Below are positions 1 through 8,584 of a stretch of 64,000 nucleotides of DNA, piece by piece. The stretch's first letter is position 1. Every line of letters starts with the position of its first letter. Below the pieces are notes generated by a model. The model was given only the letters and a program-made list of their open reading frames with translations. It did not search any database and was not told where the DNA came from. The DNA is from Methylorubrum rhodinum (GTDB lineage Bacteria; Pseudomonadota; Alphaproteobacteria; Rhizobiales; Beijerinckiaceae): the NCBI RefSeq assembly GCF_014199935.1, contig NZ_JACHOP010000011.1:1-64000 (forward strand), read 5' to 3'. Position numbers and translations under genes: made by a program.

Positions 1-515
1 GGGTAATCTGCTCCATGGACGGCCTCCTCGCTTGAGATCTGCAACGACCTCAATCTGGCACACACGATGCCGTCGGGGGCCGTCCACCCCATCACGACTG
101 GCCTCGACGCTTCGTTCAGCCGTGCATCACAGATGGATTCCGGGTTCCGCTTCGCGGCCCCGGAATGACGGCGCAATGTGGAACGAAAGCGGGCGCATCG
201 TCGCCGATGCGCCCTTCAAGTCGGTTGCCTAACCTGATGGGGGTCCAGGCACCGCCTACCTACAGCACAGCTTGACCGCGGCAAGGGGCCGCGCCGCGCA
301 TGCGTGGCGTCTCCCGTGCGATTTCGCGGGCACTCCCGTTTTTTCGCGAAACCGCTTCGTCGGCTGTCATCGTCCTGTCGGACGAATCCGGCTCTTTGCC
401 GCCGTGGCGCATCTGCAACCGTCCCCCATCAATCGATGGGGACGCGATGCGCCGCGGATTACGGCGGCGGGAGCATCTGGTACCTCGCCTGTGAAGCTTG
501 CAGGGGGGCTGCGGG
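1..515. other. Noncoding left edge
   Basis: I see no convincing gene here; the short open frames have no recognisable domain and read like frame shadows of GC-rich DNA. The only structure is a hairpin at 137-166 (arms ATTCCGGG/CCCGGAAT with an inner CCGC/GCGG stem) followed by AATGACG, which looks like a short member of the palindromic repeats seen elsewhere in the window. The stretch just before 516 should carry the promoter of the outer-membrane protein gene; no clear -35/-10 pair stands out. Confidence 0.5.
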
Positions 516-2600
516 GTGCGGACGACACGCGCGCTGGGATGCGGGGCGGCCTGCCTCGCGGCCGTCATCGGGTTCGACGCGCAGGCGGCCGACCTCGCCA
601 TGCGGCCTGCGGCGCCGGGCTTCATCGATTGGTCCGGCCCCTATCTCGGCCTTCAGGGCAGTGCGGGCGCCTCCTTCGGCAATTACGATTTCGGGCCGAC
701 CACGGTCGGGGCCCGGCGCGTGCCGACCTTCGACACGGGCGATTCCACCGGCAGCCGCGATCTCGGGGCGGACGCCACCACCGTGGTCGGCGGCGCCTTC
801 GCCGGCTGGAACTGGCAGAGCGGCGCCTTCGTCTACGGCGTCGAGGCCGACCTCGTCGGCGCGAACCTCAAGCGCGGCGTGCGCTCCGACGCGCCGGGCT
901 TCGGCTATGAGGGGCTGGACCCGCCCTTCGCCCTGATCCGCGAAAAGACCGATGGATTCGGCACGCTGCGCGGCCGCCTCGGCTACGCCTTCGGCAACAA
1001 CCTGATCTACGCGAGCGCCGGCCTCGCGGCGGCCAACGGGCGGGTGCTGGCGACCTATCCGGATTTCGCCGGCGGCCCGACGGCCACGGCCTCCCGCGAC
1101 GTGTCCTATCTCGGCTTCACGCTGGGGGCCGGCGTGCAGTTCGCGGTCCATCCGCATTGGTCGCTCGGGATCGACTACCGTTACAGCGATCTCGGCGAGA
1201 GCCGCCGCTTCGATCTCGGCGTGCTGCCCGGCGCGAACGGCGGGCCGGTGACGAGCCGCACCGCCTTCGTCTCGAACCAGATGATGGCCCGCCTCACCTG
1301 GCATCCGCAGGCGCTCGCCCTGCAGGACGAGGACATCGAGATCCCGAAGGACACCCGCTTCTCGCTGCACGGCCAGACCACGTTCGTGAACCAGGGCGTC
1401 AGCGGTTTCCGCGCACCCTATCGCGGGCCCCAGAGCCTCGTGCCGGATCAGGCGCAGGCCACCACCACGGCGACGCTCTTCCTCGGCCTCAAGCTCGCGG
1501 AGGGGACCGAGCTCTACTACAACCCGGAATTCAGCCAGGGTTTCGGGCTGTCGCGCACGCTGGGCGTGGCCGGCTTCGTCAACGGCGAGGCGCAGAAGGC
1601 GGGTGCCCCGTTCCCGAAGCTGCGCTCGAACCGCTACTTCGTGCGCCAGACCTTCGGGCTGGGCGGCGAGACCGAGGAAGTGCCGGACGGCCCGAACTCG
1701 ATCAGTGGCACCCGCGACGTCGAGCGCATCACCGTCATCGCCGGCAAGTTCGCATTGGGCGACTTCTTCGATGGCAACCTCTACGCCCACGACCCGCGCA
1801 TTGACTTCATGAACTGGGGCCTGTGGGCCTCGGCCGCCTGGGACTTTCCGGCCAACCTCCCCGGCTTCACCCAAGGCGTGATGGTCGAGTACAACCGCGC
1901 CGAGTTCGCGGTGCGGGCCGCCTACACCCAGGTGCCGAAGCAACCCTCCTCCGACGTGCTCGATCCGCGGGTGTTCGAGCGGGCCGGCACCAACATCGAG
2001 TTCGAGGGGCGCTACGCGCTGCCCGTCCTCGGCCAGCCGGGCAAGCTGAGGCTCGGCTTCTTCTCGAACGTCGGCAACACCGCCGACTTCCGGCAGGTGG
2101 TGGCGCTGACGCAGGGCGGCGCCTTCGCCGACATCAACGATGCGGTCGCCGCCACCCGCGCGCCGCGGCGCAAGACCGGCTTCTACGTCAACCTCGAACA
2201 GGCGCTCACCGCCGATCTCGGCCTGTTCGCCCGCGCCAGCGCCAATGACGGGCGCAACGAGAGCCTGTCCTTCACCGACGTCGACGGCTCGGTCTCCGGC
2301 GGCCTCTCGCTGAAGGGCGCGGCCTGGGGCCGGCCGCAGGACACGGTGGGCCTGGGTGCTTCGATGAACATGATCTCCCGCGCGCATCAGGCCTACTTCG
2401 CCCAGGGCGGCCTCGGCTTGCTGATCGGCGACGGGCGCCTGAACTATTCGCCGGAGCGGGCCGTCGAAGTCTATTACGCGATGAACCTGACCAGGGCCGT
2501 CACCGTGTCCCTGAACTACCAGCACGTCGAGAACCCGGCCTACAACCGCGACCGCGGCCCGGCGGACTTTTTCGGGACGCGGCTGCACACGGATTTTTAG
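516..2600 (+). CDS. Outer-membrane protein: Omp25-like barrel fused to OprB-like porin
   Basis: Predicted outer-membrane protein of 694 aa. A Sec signal peptide covers about residues 1-25 (hydrophobic run ending AQA before ADLAM). Residues about 30-260 match the small opacity/Omp25 type barrel of Hyphomicrobiales, with the WSGPYLG start, an interior FVYGVEADL strand and the WSLGIDYRYSDLG signature near the end. From about residue 270 the protein changes to a carbohydrate-selective OprB-type porin (DTRFSLHGQTT, LYYNPEFSQGFGLS, AVEVYYAMNL) that ends in aromatic D-F, the usual outer-membrane insertion signal. GTG 516 is chosen because it begins the signal peptide; an upstream TTG at 498 is possible. 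Substrate is unknown. It converges with the sarcosine oxidase operon. Confidence 0.85.
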   Translation: MRTTRALGCGAACLAAVIGFDAQAADLAMRPAAPGFIDWSGPYLGLQGSAGASFGNYDFGPTTVGARRVPTFDTGDSTGSRDLGADATTVVGGAFAGWNWQSGAFVYGVEADLVGANLKRGVRSDAPGFGYEGLDPPFALIREKTDGFGTLRGRLGYAFGNNLIYASAGLAAANGRVLATYPDFAGGPTATASRDVSYLGFTLGAGVQFAVHPHWSLGIDYRYSDLGESRRFDLGVLPGANGGPVTSRTAFVSNQMMARLTWHPQALALQDEDIEIPKDTRFSLHGQTTFVNQGVSGFRAPYRGPQSLVPDQAQATTTATLFLGLKLAEGTELYYNPEFSQGFGLSRTLGVAGFVNGEAQKAGAPFPKLRSNRYFVRQTFGLGGETEEVPDGPNSISGTRDVERITVIAGKFALGDFFDGNLYAHDPRIDFMNWGLWASAAWDFPANLPGFTQGVMVEYNRAEFAVRAAYTQVPKQPSSDVLDPRVFERAGTNIEFEGRYALPVLGQPGKLRLGFFSNVGNTADFRQVVALTQGGAFADINDAVAATRAPRRKTGFYVNLEQALTADLGLFARASANDGRNESLSFTDVDGSVSGGLSLKGAAWGRPQDTVGLGASMNMISRAHQAYFAQGGLGLLIGDGRLNYSPERAVEVYYAMNLTRAVTVSLNYQHVENPAYNRDRGPADFFGTRLHTDF

Positions 2601-2652
2601 GGGCGGGTTCTTCCAGGGTTTCCGGTTGGTCGCCTCGGATTCTGCTTCCCTC

Positions 2653-2790
2653 CGTCATTGCGAGGCGAAGCCGAAGCAATCCAGCGCTCCGCACCCTCCG
2701 GAGGGGTCGCGCGACCGTTTCGTCGGCGCGGTCTCGCCTTCTCGGGACAGGTCGCGCCCTGGATCGCTTCGGCTCCGCCTCGCGATGACG
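2653..2790. repeat. Palindromic intergenic repeat, GCGAGGCGAAGC family
   Basis: Imperfect inverted repeat with arms of about 32 bp (2653-2684 and 2759-2790) and a roughly 74-bp centre. One arm starts CGTCATTGCGAGGCGAAGCC, the other ends CTCGCGATGACG. It fills the gap between the convergent porin gene and soxG. Transcribed in either direction it would fold into a long stem, so it may also serve as a bidirectional terminator, although there is no U-tract. Confidence 0.85.
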
Positions 2791-2822
2791 GGGAGCCGAA
2801 TCGGGACCCATCGGATGCCGAC

Positions 2823-3434
2823 TCAGCCGCCCGCCTGCACCTCGCAGCCGAACTCGGCGGCGGCCTCTTCCAGCCAGGACCACAGGCTGCCGGCAAAGCT
2901 CCGGGCGACGGCGATCTCGTAGGTCGGGCGGTCGTCGCGCTGCCAGAGTTGCACGCCGATATGCGCGACCGCCGTCACCGCCGTGCGGCCCGGCCCGAAT
3001 GCGCGCGGGTGCAGATCGACCGAGACGCCCTTCTCCAGCACGCGACGGGCTTCGGGGCCGGAGAGCCGCAGCACCGCCCGTCCGTCGCTCTGGTCGGCGA
3101 CCGCAGCGACGCCCTGAAGCGCAGCACCGAGCCCGTCGAGATCGCCGCGGGCGGGCCCAAGAGCCAGCCACTGGCCGGGGCCGGACCAGATCAGGCCGGT
3201 CTCGCCGGAGAACAGGGCCGCGCCGGGCTCCGGCAGCGACAGGCCGAGCCGTGCCTGGATCTCCGCGGCGAGCTTCTCTTCGGCGCCGTCCACCGCGGTG
3301 ACGCTCGCCAGCGCCAGCCCCTCGCGCGGGGTGACGGTCACGCCGGCCGGCCCCTCGCGCCGGCCGTGGCGGCCGGGTTGCGCGTAGAGGTCCCAGGCCC
3401 CGCGGGACCGCCAGAGGGTCGCGTGCTCAGCCAT
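2823..3434 (-). CDS. soxG: Sarcosine oxidase, gamma subunit
   Basis: Gamma subunit (203 aa) of heterotetrameric sarcosine oxidase, which oxidatively demethylates sarcosine to glycine and passes the methyl group to tetrahydrofolate. The sequence has the SoxG/GcvT-like pattern: RLSGPEARRVLEKG followed by DLHPRAFGPG and a C-terminal YEIAVARSFAGSLWSWL. ATG 3434 is chosen because it overlaps the end of soxA by 8 bp and gives a normal family length; the frame stays open further upstream inside soxA. Last gene of the soxB-D-A-G order, so translational coupling to soxA is likely. Confidence 0.93.
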   Translation of the reverse strand: MAEHATLWRSRGAWDLYAQPGRHGRREGPAGVTVTPREGLALASVTAVDGAEEKLAAEIQARLGLSLPEPGAALFSGETGLIWSGPGQWLALGPARGDLDGLGAALQGVAAVADQSDGRAVLRLSGPEARRVLEKGVSVDLHPRAFGPGRTAVTAVAHIGVQLWQRDDRPTYEIAVARSFAGSLWSWLEEAAAEFGCEVQAGG

Positions 3435-6400
3435 GCATCCTCTCCCCCGCCGGGTCCACGAAGGCGGCGTTGCCAATCTCGACCTCGACATCGCCGCCGC
3501 GCACCGGATCGTAGGCGCGCACCCGCTCGCCGTGGCGCTCGTTTCCGCGGCGGATCAGGCCGAGCCCGATCCAGTGGCCGAGCGCGGGCGAGAACGCGAT
3601 CGAGGTCATATACCCTTCGTCCGCCACGAGGCTCGGTTCGGCGCCGACCGCCAAAAAATGCGCGCCGGCCCGCAGGCGCTGGCTCGGATCGACCGGGCGG
3701 AAGCCCACGAGGATCGGCCGGTCCGGGTCGGTCAGCGCCGGGCGCTCCTTCATCAGGCGGCCGACATAGTCCTTCTTCTTGGCGAGCATGCCGCCGAGGG
3801 CGAGATCGCGGGCCGTGGTCTGGCCGTTGATCTCGGCACCCGCCGCATGGCCCTTCTCGATGCGCATCACCGAGAGCGCCTCGGCGCCGTAGGGGCAGAT
3901 GCCGTAGGGCAGACCCGCCGCCATGATGGCGCGCCACGCCGCGTCGCCGTAGGCGGCCGGCACCGCGATCTCGTAGGCGCGTTCGCCCGAGAACGAGATG
4001 CGGAACAGGCGGGCCGGGATGCCGCCGCCGACGGTGATCTCGGCCGCCCCCAGGAACGGAAACGCCTCGTTCGACAGGTCGAAGTCCGGATCGACGATGC
4101 GCCTCAGCACGTCGCGGGAGCGGGGACCCGCCACCGCGTATTGGGCCCATTGCTCGCTCACCGAGACCATCTGCACGTCGAGCTCCGGCCAGAGCCACTG
4201 GCGGCAGAATTCGAGGTGCTGCATCACGCGTGCGGCATTGGCCGTCGAGGCCGTCATGACGAAGTGGTTGTCGGAGAGCCGCGAGACCGTGCCGTCGTCG
4301 AGCACGAAGCCGTCCTCGCGCAGGAGCAGGGCGTAGCGCGAGCGGCCCACCTTCAACGTGCCGAACGGGTTGGCGCAGACCCGCTCGATGAAGGCGAGCG
4401 CGTCGCGGCCCTGGATGTCGATCTTGCCGAAGGTGCTGACGTCGCAGAGCCCCACCTTGCTCCGCACGGTCTCGACCTCGCGCACCACGGTCTGGAGCCA
4501 ATCGGTCTCGCCGGCCCGCGGGAAATAGGCCGGGCGCAGCCACAGCCCGGTTTCCAGGAACTGCGCGTTGTTCTCTTGGGCCCACCCGTGGGACGGCACG
4601 TGCCGCGTCGCGCGGAATTCCTTGCCGCGGTGGTGCCCGGCAAACGCCCCGATGGCGACGGGGGTGAAGGGCGGGCGGAACACCGTGGTGCCCACCGCCG
4701 GGATCGGCTGGCCGGTCAGCTCGGCCATGATCGACAGGCCGGCGAGGTTCGAGGTCTTGCCCTGGTCGGTCGCCATGCCGAGGGTGGTGTAGCGCTTGAG
4801 CAGTTCGACGGCGCGGAAGCCCTCGCGGTGGGCGAGTTCCACGTCGGAGGCCGCCACGTCGTTCTGGAAATCGACGAAGGCTTTTCCCTTGGGCTTGGCG
4901 ACGCGCCAGAGCGGGGTGTGGGCGGTCGATTCCGGATCGGTGCGGGGCGTCTGCACCGCCTTCGCCGCGAAGTCGCAGGCTTCCGCCGCCTCGGCGCCGA
5001 GGCGGGCGCCGCTTTCCAGAGCCTCCGCCAGCGTCAGCCGGCCCGACGCCGCGCCGGCCGCGACCATGCCGGTGGGCAATGTGCCGGGCACGAAGCCGTG
5101 GATGTCCTCCGACCAGACCGGGCGGCGGGAGAGGTGCGAGTCGAGGTGGACCACCGGGTTCCAGCCGTTGGCCATGGCGAGCGTATCGCAAGCCACGTGA
5201 AGCGTGCCGCCGTAGGAATCGCGCACGTCGATTCCCCTTAGGGCGAGGTGTCCGCGCGTGCCGACCACCTGCCCGCCGGCCACCACCTGGGCGCCGGCGG
5301 CCTCGGCCATGCGGCGGAGCGCCACCGGCACGTCGGGGCGGGAATCCACCACGGCGGCGACGCGCCCGCCCGCGGCCGCGATGTCGGCCACCGTGCGCCA
5401 GCCGTCGTCGCTCGACGTGAAGACGGCCGGGCTGTGTCCGGGCAGCACGCCGTAGCGGTTGAGATAGGTCCGCGCCGCGCCGGCCAGCATCACGCCGGGC
5501 CGGTCGTTGCCGCCGAAGACGTGCGGGCGCTCGATGGCGCCGGCGGCGAGCACCGCGCGCTTGGCCACGATCCGCCACAACCGCTGGCGCGGCGCATGGG
5601 GCGCCGGCACCGCGACGTGGTCGGAGACGCGCTCGACCGCGCCGTAGGCGCCGTGATCGTAGACGCCGAACAGGGTGGTGCGGGACAGGAGCCGCACCTC
5701 GGGCAGACTCTCCAGTTCGGCGACGGCTTGGGCGACCCATTCGGGACCGCTCACGCCGTCGATCTCGCGCCGCTCGGCCAAGAGCCGGCCGCCGAGCGCA
5801 AAATCCTCGTCCACGAGGATGACGCGGGCGCCGGAGCGACCGGCGGCGAGCGCCGCCGACAGGCCGGCGGGGCCGCCGCCGATGACGAGCACGTCGCAAT
5901 GGGCGTGGGCGTGCTCGTAGGTGTCGGGATCGGGCGCGTTCGCGGCCCGGCCGAGGCCCGCCGCGCGGCGGATCATCGGCTCGTAAAGCTTCTCCCACAG
6001 GGAAGCCGGCCACATGAAGGTCTTGTAGTAGAAGCCCGCCGCGAAGACCGGCGAGAGCAGCGCGTTGACCGAGAGCGCGTCCAAGCTGAGCGACGGCCAG
6101 CGGTTCTGACTCGTCGCCTCCAGACCCTCGTAGAGTTCGGCCATGGTGGCGCGGGTGTTGGGCTCGCGCCGGGCGCCCGAGCGCAGTTCGACCAGGGCGT
6201 TCGGCTCCTCCGAACCCGCCGAGAGGATGCCGCGGGGCCGGTGATATTTAAACGAGCGCCCGACCAGCCGCACCCCGTTGGCGAGCAGCGCCGAGGCCAG
6301 CGTGTCGCCGTGGTAGCCGGTGAGCGTCCGCCCGTCGAAGGTGAAGTCGCGGGCGCGGCGACGGTCGATCAGGCCTCCGGAGGCAAGGCGGAAGGGTTGG

Positions 6401-6564
6401 GCCGCACCGTACCCTCCCCCCTTTGCGGGGGAGGGTGCCCGCGGAGCGGGCGGGTGAGGGGGCGACGTTTCCGGAAAGGGCGCTCCCCTCTCCCGACCCT
6501 CGCTGAAGCGAGGGCCACCCTCCCCCGCGGAGGGGGGAGGGAAGTTCGGCGTCTTATCGAGCAT
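3427..6564 (-). CDS. soxA: Sarcosine oxidase, alpha subunit, with repeat-encoded N-terminal insert
   Basis: Large subunit (1045 aa) carrying the NAD/FAD-type Rossmann fold and the C-terminal aminomethyltransferase (GcvT-like) tetrahydrofolate domain. Recognisable parts are the 2Fe-2S-ferredoxin-like N-terminal segment (QPFRLASGGLIDR, FTFDGR, LLANGVRLVGRSFKYHRPRG), the dinucleotide site VLVIGGGPAGLSAA and the GcvT-like half from about residue 650 (VGLCDVSTFGKIDIQG). ATG 6564 overlaps the soxD stop by 11 bp. Between this start and QPFRLASGG there is no ATG, GTG or TTG in frame, so residues about 8-51, encoded by a palindromic repeat element, must be translated unless another start type is used. 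That makes this protein longer at the N-terminus than is usual for the family. Confidence 0.93.
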   Translation of the reverse strand: MLDKTPNFPPPSAGEGGPRFSEGRERGAPFPETSPPHPPAPRAPSPAKGGGYGAAQPFRLASGGLIDRRRARDFTFDGRTLTGYHGDTLASALLANGVRLVGRSFKYHRPRGILSAGSEEPNALVELRSGARREPNTRATMAELYEGLEATSQNRWPSLSLDALSVNALLSPVFAAGFYYKTFMWPASLWEKLYEPMIRRAAGLGRAANAPDPDTYEHAHAHCDVLVIGGGPAGLSAALAAGRSGARVILVDEDFALGGRLLAERREIDGVSGPEWVAQAVAELESLPEVRLLSRTTLFGVYDHGAYGAVERVSDHVAVPAPHAPRQRLWRIVAKRAVLAAGAIERPHVFGGNDRPGVMLAGAARTYLNRYGVLPGHSPAVFTSSDDGWRTVADIAAAGGRVAAVVDSRPDVPVALRRMAEAAGAQVVAGGQVVGTRGHLALRGIDVRDSYGGTLHVACDTLAMANGWNPVVHLDSHLSRRPVWSEDIHGFVPGTLPTGMVAAGAASGRLTLAEALESGARLGAEAAEACDFAAKAVQTPRTDPESTAHTPLWRVAKPKGKAFVDFQNDVAASDVELAHREGFRAVELLKRYTTLGMATDQGKTSNLAGLSIMAELTGQPIPAVGTTVFRPPFTPVAIGAFAGHHRGKEFRATRHVPSHGWAQENNAQFLETGLWLRPAYFPRAGETDWLQTVVREVETVRSKVGLCDVSTFGKIDIQGRDALAFIERVCANPFGTLKVGRSRYALLLREDGFVLDDGTVSRLSDNHFVMTASTANAARVMQHLEFCRQWLWPELDVQMVSVSEQWAQYAVAGPRSRDVLRRIVDPDFDLSNEAFPFLGAAEITVGGGIPARLFRISFSGERAYEIAVPAAYGDAAWRAIMAAGLPYGICPYGAEALSVMRIEKGHAAGAEINGQTTARDLALGGMLAKKKDYVGRLMKERPALTDPDRPILVGFRPVDPSQRLRAGAHFLAVGAEPSLVADEGYMTSIAFSPALGHWIGLGLIRRGNERHGERVRAYDPVRGGDVEVEIGNAAFVDPAGERMHG
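6412..6542. repeat. Palindromic repeat element inside the 5' end of soxA
   Basis: Inverted-repeat element with outer arms CCCTCCCCCCTTTGCGGGGG (from 6412) and CCCCCGCGGAGGGGGGAGGG (ending 6542), plus inner hairpins GCCCGCGGAGCGGGC and CCCTCGCTGAAGCGAGGG. In layout it matches the elements at 9576-9759, 35771-35955 and 47745-47857. It lies wholly within soxA, starting seven codons after the start, and keeps the frame open, encoding a Pro/Gly/Arg-rich segment of about 44 residues. Confidence 0.85.
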
Positions 6565-6874
6565 GGGAAGCGCTCCCGGCAGGCGTGGCGGCGCGAGACG
6601 TTTCGGTGCGGGCCTTGGCGACGTCGCGGGCGGGCGCGACATCGCCGATGGCGTGGGTGCGGGTGTCGCGGGTCACGACGAGCCAGGCGCGGCAGCCGGC
6701 GCCGTGGTACCAGAGCTCGCGGATCTCCCCGGCGCGGTTGTCGCGCAGGTAGACGTAGTCGTGCATGGCCTGCGGCGAGGCTTCCATCCCGTCCGGGCGC
6801 ACGGGCGCGGCGTCGCCGAGATAGCTGAACTCGCCGTTGTCGCGCTCGCCGCAATAGGGGCATCGGATGCGCAT
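6554..6874 (-). CDS. soxD: Sarcosine oxidase, delta subunit
   Basis: Small zinc-binding delta subunit (106 aa) of heterotetrameric sarcosine oxidase. The N-terminus MRIRCPYCGERDNGEF carries the CxxC pair, and YHGAGCRAWL supplies the later Cys/His pair usual for SoxD. ATG 6874 gives family length; the reading frame is open further upstream but that part is repeat-derived. The 3' end overlaps soxA by 11 bp. A palindromic repeat lies between this gene and soxB, so the operon is interrupted by about 185 bp at this point. Confidence 0.93.
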   Translation of the reverse strand: MRIRCPYCGERDNGEFSYLGDAAPVRPDGMEASPQAMHDYVYLRDNRAGEIRELWYHGAGCRAWLVVTRDTRTHAIGDVAPARDVAKARTETSRAATPAGSASHAR

Positions 6875-6923
6875 GGCTCTTCGTCCGTCCTCGTTGGCGT
6901 TGCCGGGATCGATCCCACCCTGT

Positions 6924-7037
6924 CCCTCATCCTGAGGTGCCGCGAAGCGGCCTCGAAGGAGGGCTCCAGGGAGCGCAGAGACTTCTGGAGCCCTCCTTCG
7001 AGGGCGCCGCTTTCGCGCCGCCACCTCAGGATGAGGG
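6924..7037. repeat. Palindromic repeat, CCTCATCCTGAGG family, copy 1 (soxB-soxD gap)
   Basis: A 114-bp inverted repeat. The outer arms read CCCTCATCCTGAGGTG and CACCTCAGGATGAGGG; the inner arms, CTCGAAGGAGGGCTCCAG and TGGAGCCCTCCTTCGAG, form a second stem. Copies 2 and 3 lie at 8361-8472 and 13424-13534. This copy separates soxB from soxD on the same transcript, so the stem would sit in the mRNA between two subunit genes and could affect processing or relative subunit expression. Confidence 0.9.
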
Positions 7038-7058
7038 GGGTGGGCGGGAGAGAAAATA

Positions 7059-8309
7059 TCAGTGCAGGTTGGGCTGGGCGCCCATGCCCTTCTCGTCGAT
7101 GAGGCGGCCGGTGGCGAAGCGGTCGAGGCGGAAGGCGGCGCTGTTCGGGTGGGGCTCGTCGCGGGCGATGGTGTGGGCGAAGCAGAAGCCCGCGGCCGGG
7201 GTCGCCTTGAAGCCGCCGTAGCACCAGCCGGCGTTGAGATAGAGGCCGCCGATCTCGGTGCGGTCGATGATGGGCGAGCCGTCCATCGACATGTCCATGA
7301 TGCCGCCCCAGTGGCGCAGCAGCCGCAGGCGCCCGAGCCCCGGCCACAGCGCCATGCCGCCCTCCATCACGTCCTCGATGGTGTGCAGGTTGCCGCGGCT
7401 CGCATAGGAGTTGTAGCCGTCGATGTCGCCGCCGAAGACGAGGCCGCCCTTGTCCGACTGGCTGACGTAGAAATGGCCGGCCCCGAAGGTCATCACGCAG
7501 TCGATCAAGGGTTTCACCCCCTCGCTGACGAAGGCCTGGAGCACGTGGCTCTCGATGGGTAGCCGCATGTCGACCATGGCGGCGAGCAGCGAGGAGGAGC
7601 CAGCGACGGAGAGGCCGATTTTCTTCGCGCCGATGAAGCCGCGGCTGGTCTCGACGCCGGTGACGCGCCCGTTCTCGCGGCGGATGCCGGTGACCGCGCA
7701 GTTCTGGACGATGTCGACGCCGCGCGCGTCGGCCGCGCGGGCATAGCCCCAGGCGACCGCGTCATGCCGCACGGTGCCGCCCCGGCGCTGCAACAGGCCG
7801 CCCTTCACCGGGAAGCGGGCGTTGTCGAAATCGATGAACGGCACCATGGCCCGCACGCCCTCGCGGTCGAGCAGTTCGGAATCGATGCCGGCTAGGCGCA
7901 TGGCGTTGCCGCGCCGGGCGTAAGCGTCGCGCTGGGCGTCGGTGTGGTAGAGGTTGAGCACGCCGCGCTGGCTGACCATGGCGTTGTAGTTGATGTCCTG
8001 CTCCAGCCCCTCCCAGAGCTTCATCGACTGCTCGTAGAAGGGGATGTTGCCGGGGAGCCCATAGTTCGAGCGCACGATGGTGGTGTTGCGGCCGACATTG
8101 CCCGAGCCGATGTGGCTCTTCTCCAGCACGGCGACGTTGGTGAGGCCGTGCTCCTTGGCGAGGTAATAGGCGGTCGCCAGACCGTGCCCGCCGCCACCGA
8201 CGATGATCACGTCGTATTCTGACCTAGGGGCCGCGTCGCGCCATTGCGGCTTCCAGTCCCGCTGACCCCGCAGGGCCTGCCCGAGGACGCTGAAGAGGGA
8301 ATAGCGCAT
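7059..8309 (-). CDS. soxB: Sarcosine oxidase, beta subunit
   Basis: Flavoprotein subunit (416 aa) that oxidises sarcosine. The FAD-binding motif VIIVGGGGHGLATAYYLA is at residues 34-51, and SHIGSGNVGRNTT follows at about 65-77. RHDAVAWGYARAAD, around residue 181, contains the histidine that in characterised family members is the expected covalent FMN attachment site (from memory). The C-terminus has the conserved AGWCYGGFKATPA. ATG 8309 gives the normal family length; the longer frame to 8354 lacks support. First gene of the operon, divergent from the GlxA-type regulator at 8585. Confidence 0.95.
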   Translation of the reverse strand: MRYSLFSVLGQALRGQRDWKPQWRDAAPRSEYDVIIVGGGGHGLATAYYLAKEHGLTNVAVLEKSHIGSGNVGRNTTIVRSNYGLPGNIPFYEQSMKLWEGLEQDINYNAMVSQRGVLNLYHTDAQRDAYARRGNAMRLAGIDSELLDREGVRAMVPFIDFDNARFPVKGGLLQRRGGTVRHDAVAWGYARAADARGVDIVQNCAVTGIRRENGRVTGVETSRGFIGAKKIGLSVAGSSSLLAAMVDMRLPIESHVLQAFVSEGVKPLIDCVMTFGAGHFYVSQSDKGGLVFGGDIDGYNSYASRGNLHTIEDVMEGGMALWPGLGRLRLLRHWGGIMDMSMDGSPIIDRTEIGGLYLNAGWCYGGFKATPAAGFCFAHTIARDEPHPNSAAFRLDRFATGRLIDEKGMGAQPNLH

Positions 8310-8360
8310 CGCGTTCGTCCTCTCGGATCGCCGGTGGCGATGAGGTGATCCCATCCAATC

Positions 8361-8472
8361 CCCTCATCCTGAGGTGCCGAGCGTCAGCTTGGCCTCGAAG
8401 GAGGGCTCCGGTTCTCTCGCGATCCCTGGAGCCCTCCTTCGAGACCGCTTACGCGGCACCTCAGGATGAGGG
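8361..8472. repeat. Palindromic repeat, CCTCATCCTGAGG family, copy 2
   Basis: A 112-bp inverted repeat between soxB and the divergent regulator gene. Outer arms CCCTCATCCTGAGGTGCCG / CGGCACCTCAGGATGAGGG, inner arms CTCGAAGGAGGGCTCC / GGAGCCCTCCTTCGAG. Because it occupies the shared promoter region (8310-8584), control sites for both transcription units must lie in the short flanks 8310-8360 or 8473-8584. Confidence 0.9.
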
Positions 8473-8584
8473 CGTGGGTGGGATCGACGTGAATCCACCG
8501 CCCCTTGGCACAAAGCGATCAATACGCCCGCTGCGGCGCCCGCCCCTTGCAAATCACGACACATTCTCGGCAGATCGCGGCGGA

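Noticed and set aside
3338..6013. A second minus-strand frame of about 890 codons inside soxA
   Set aside because: It is a +1-type shadow of soxA with extreme Arg/Gly/Pro content; soxA is in the other frame with all motifs intact.
6924..8472. Insertion sequence or composite transposon around soxB bounded by the two similar palindromes
   Set aside because: The two copies are individual palindromic elements without transposase or target duplication, and a third copy lies alone at 13424, so they do not bound one mobile unit.
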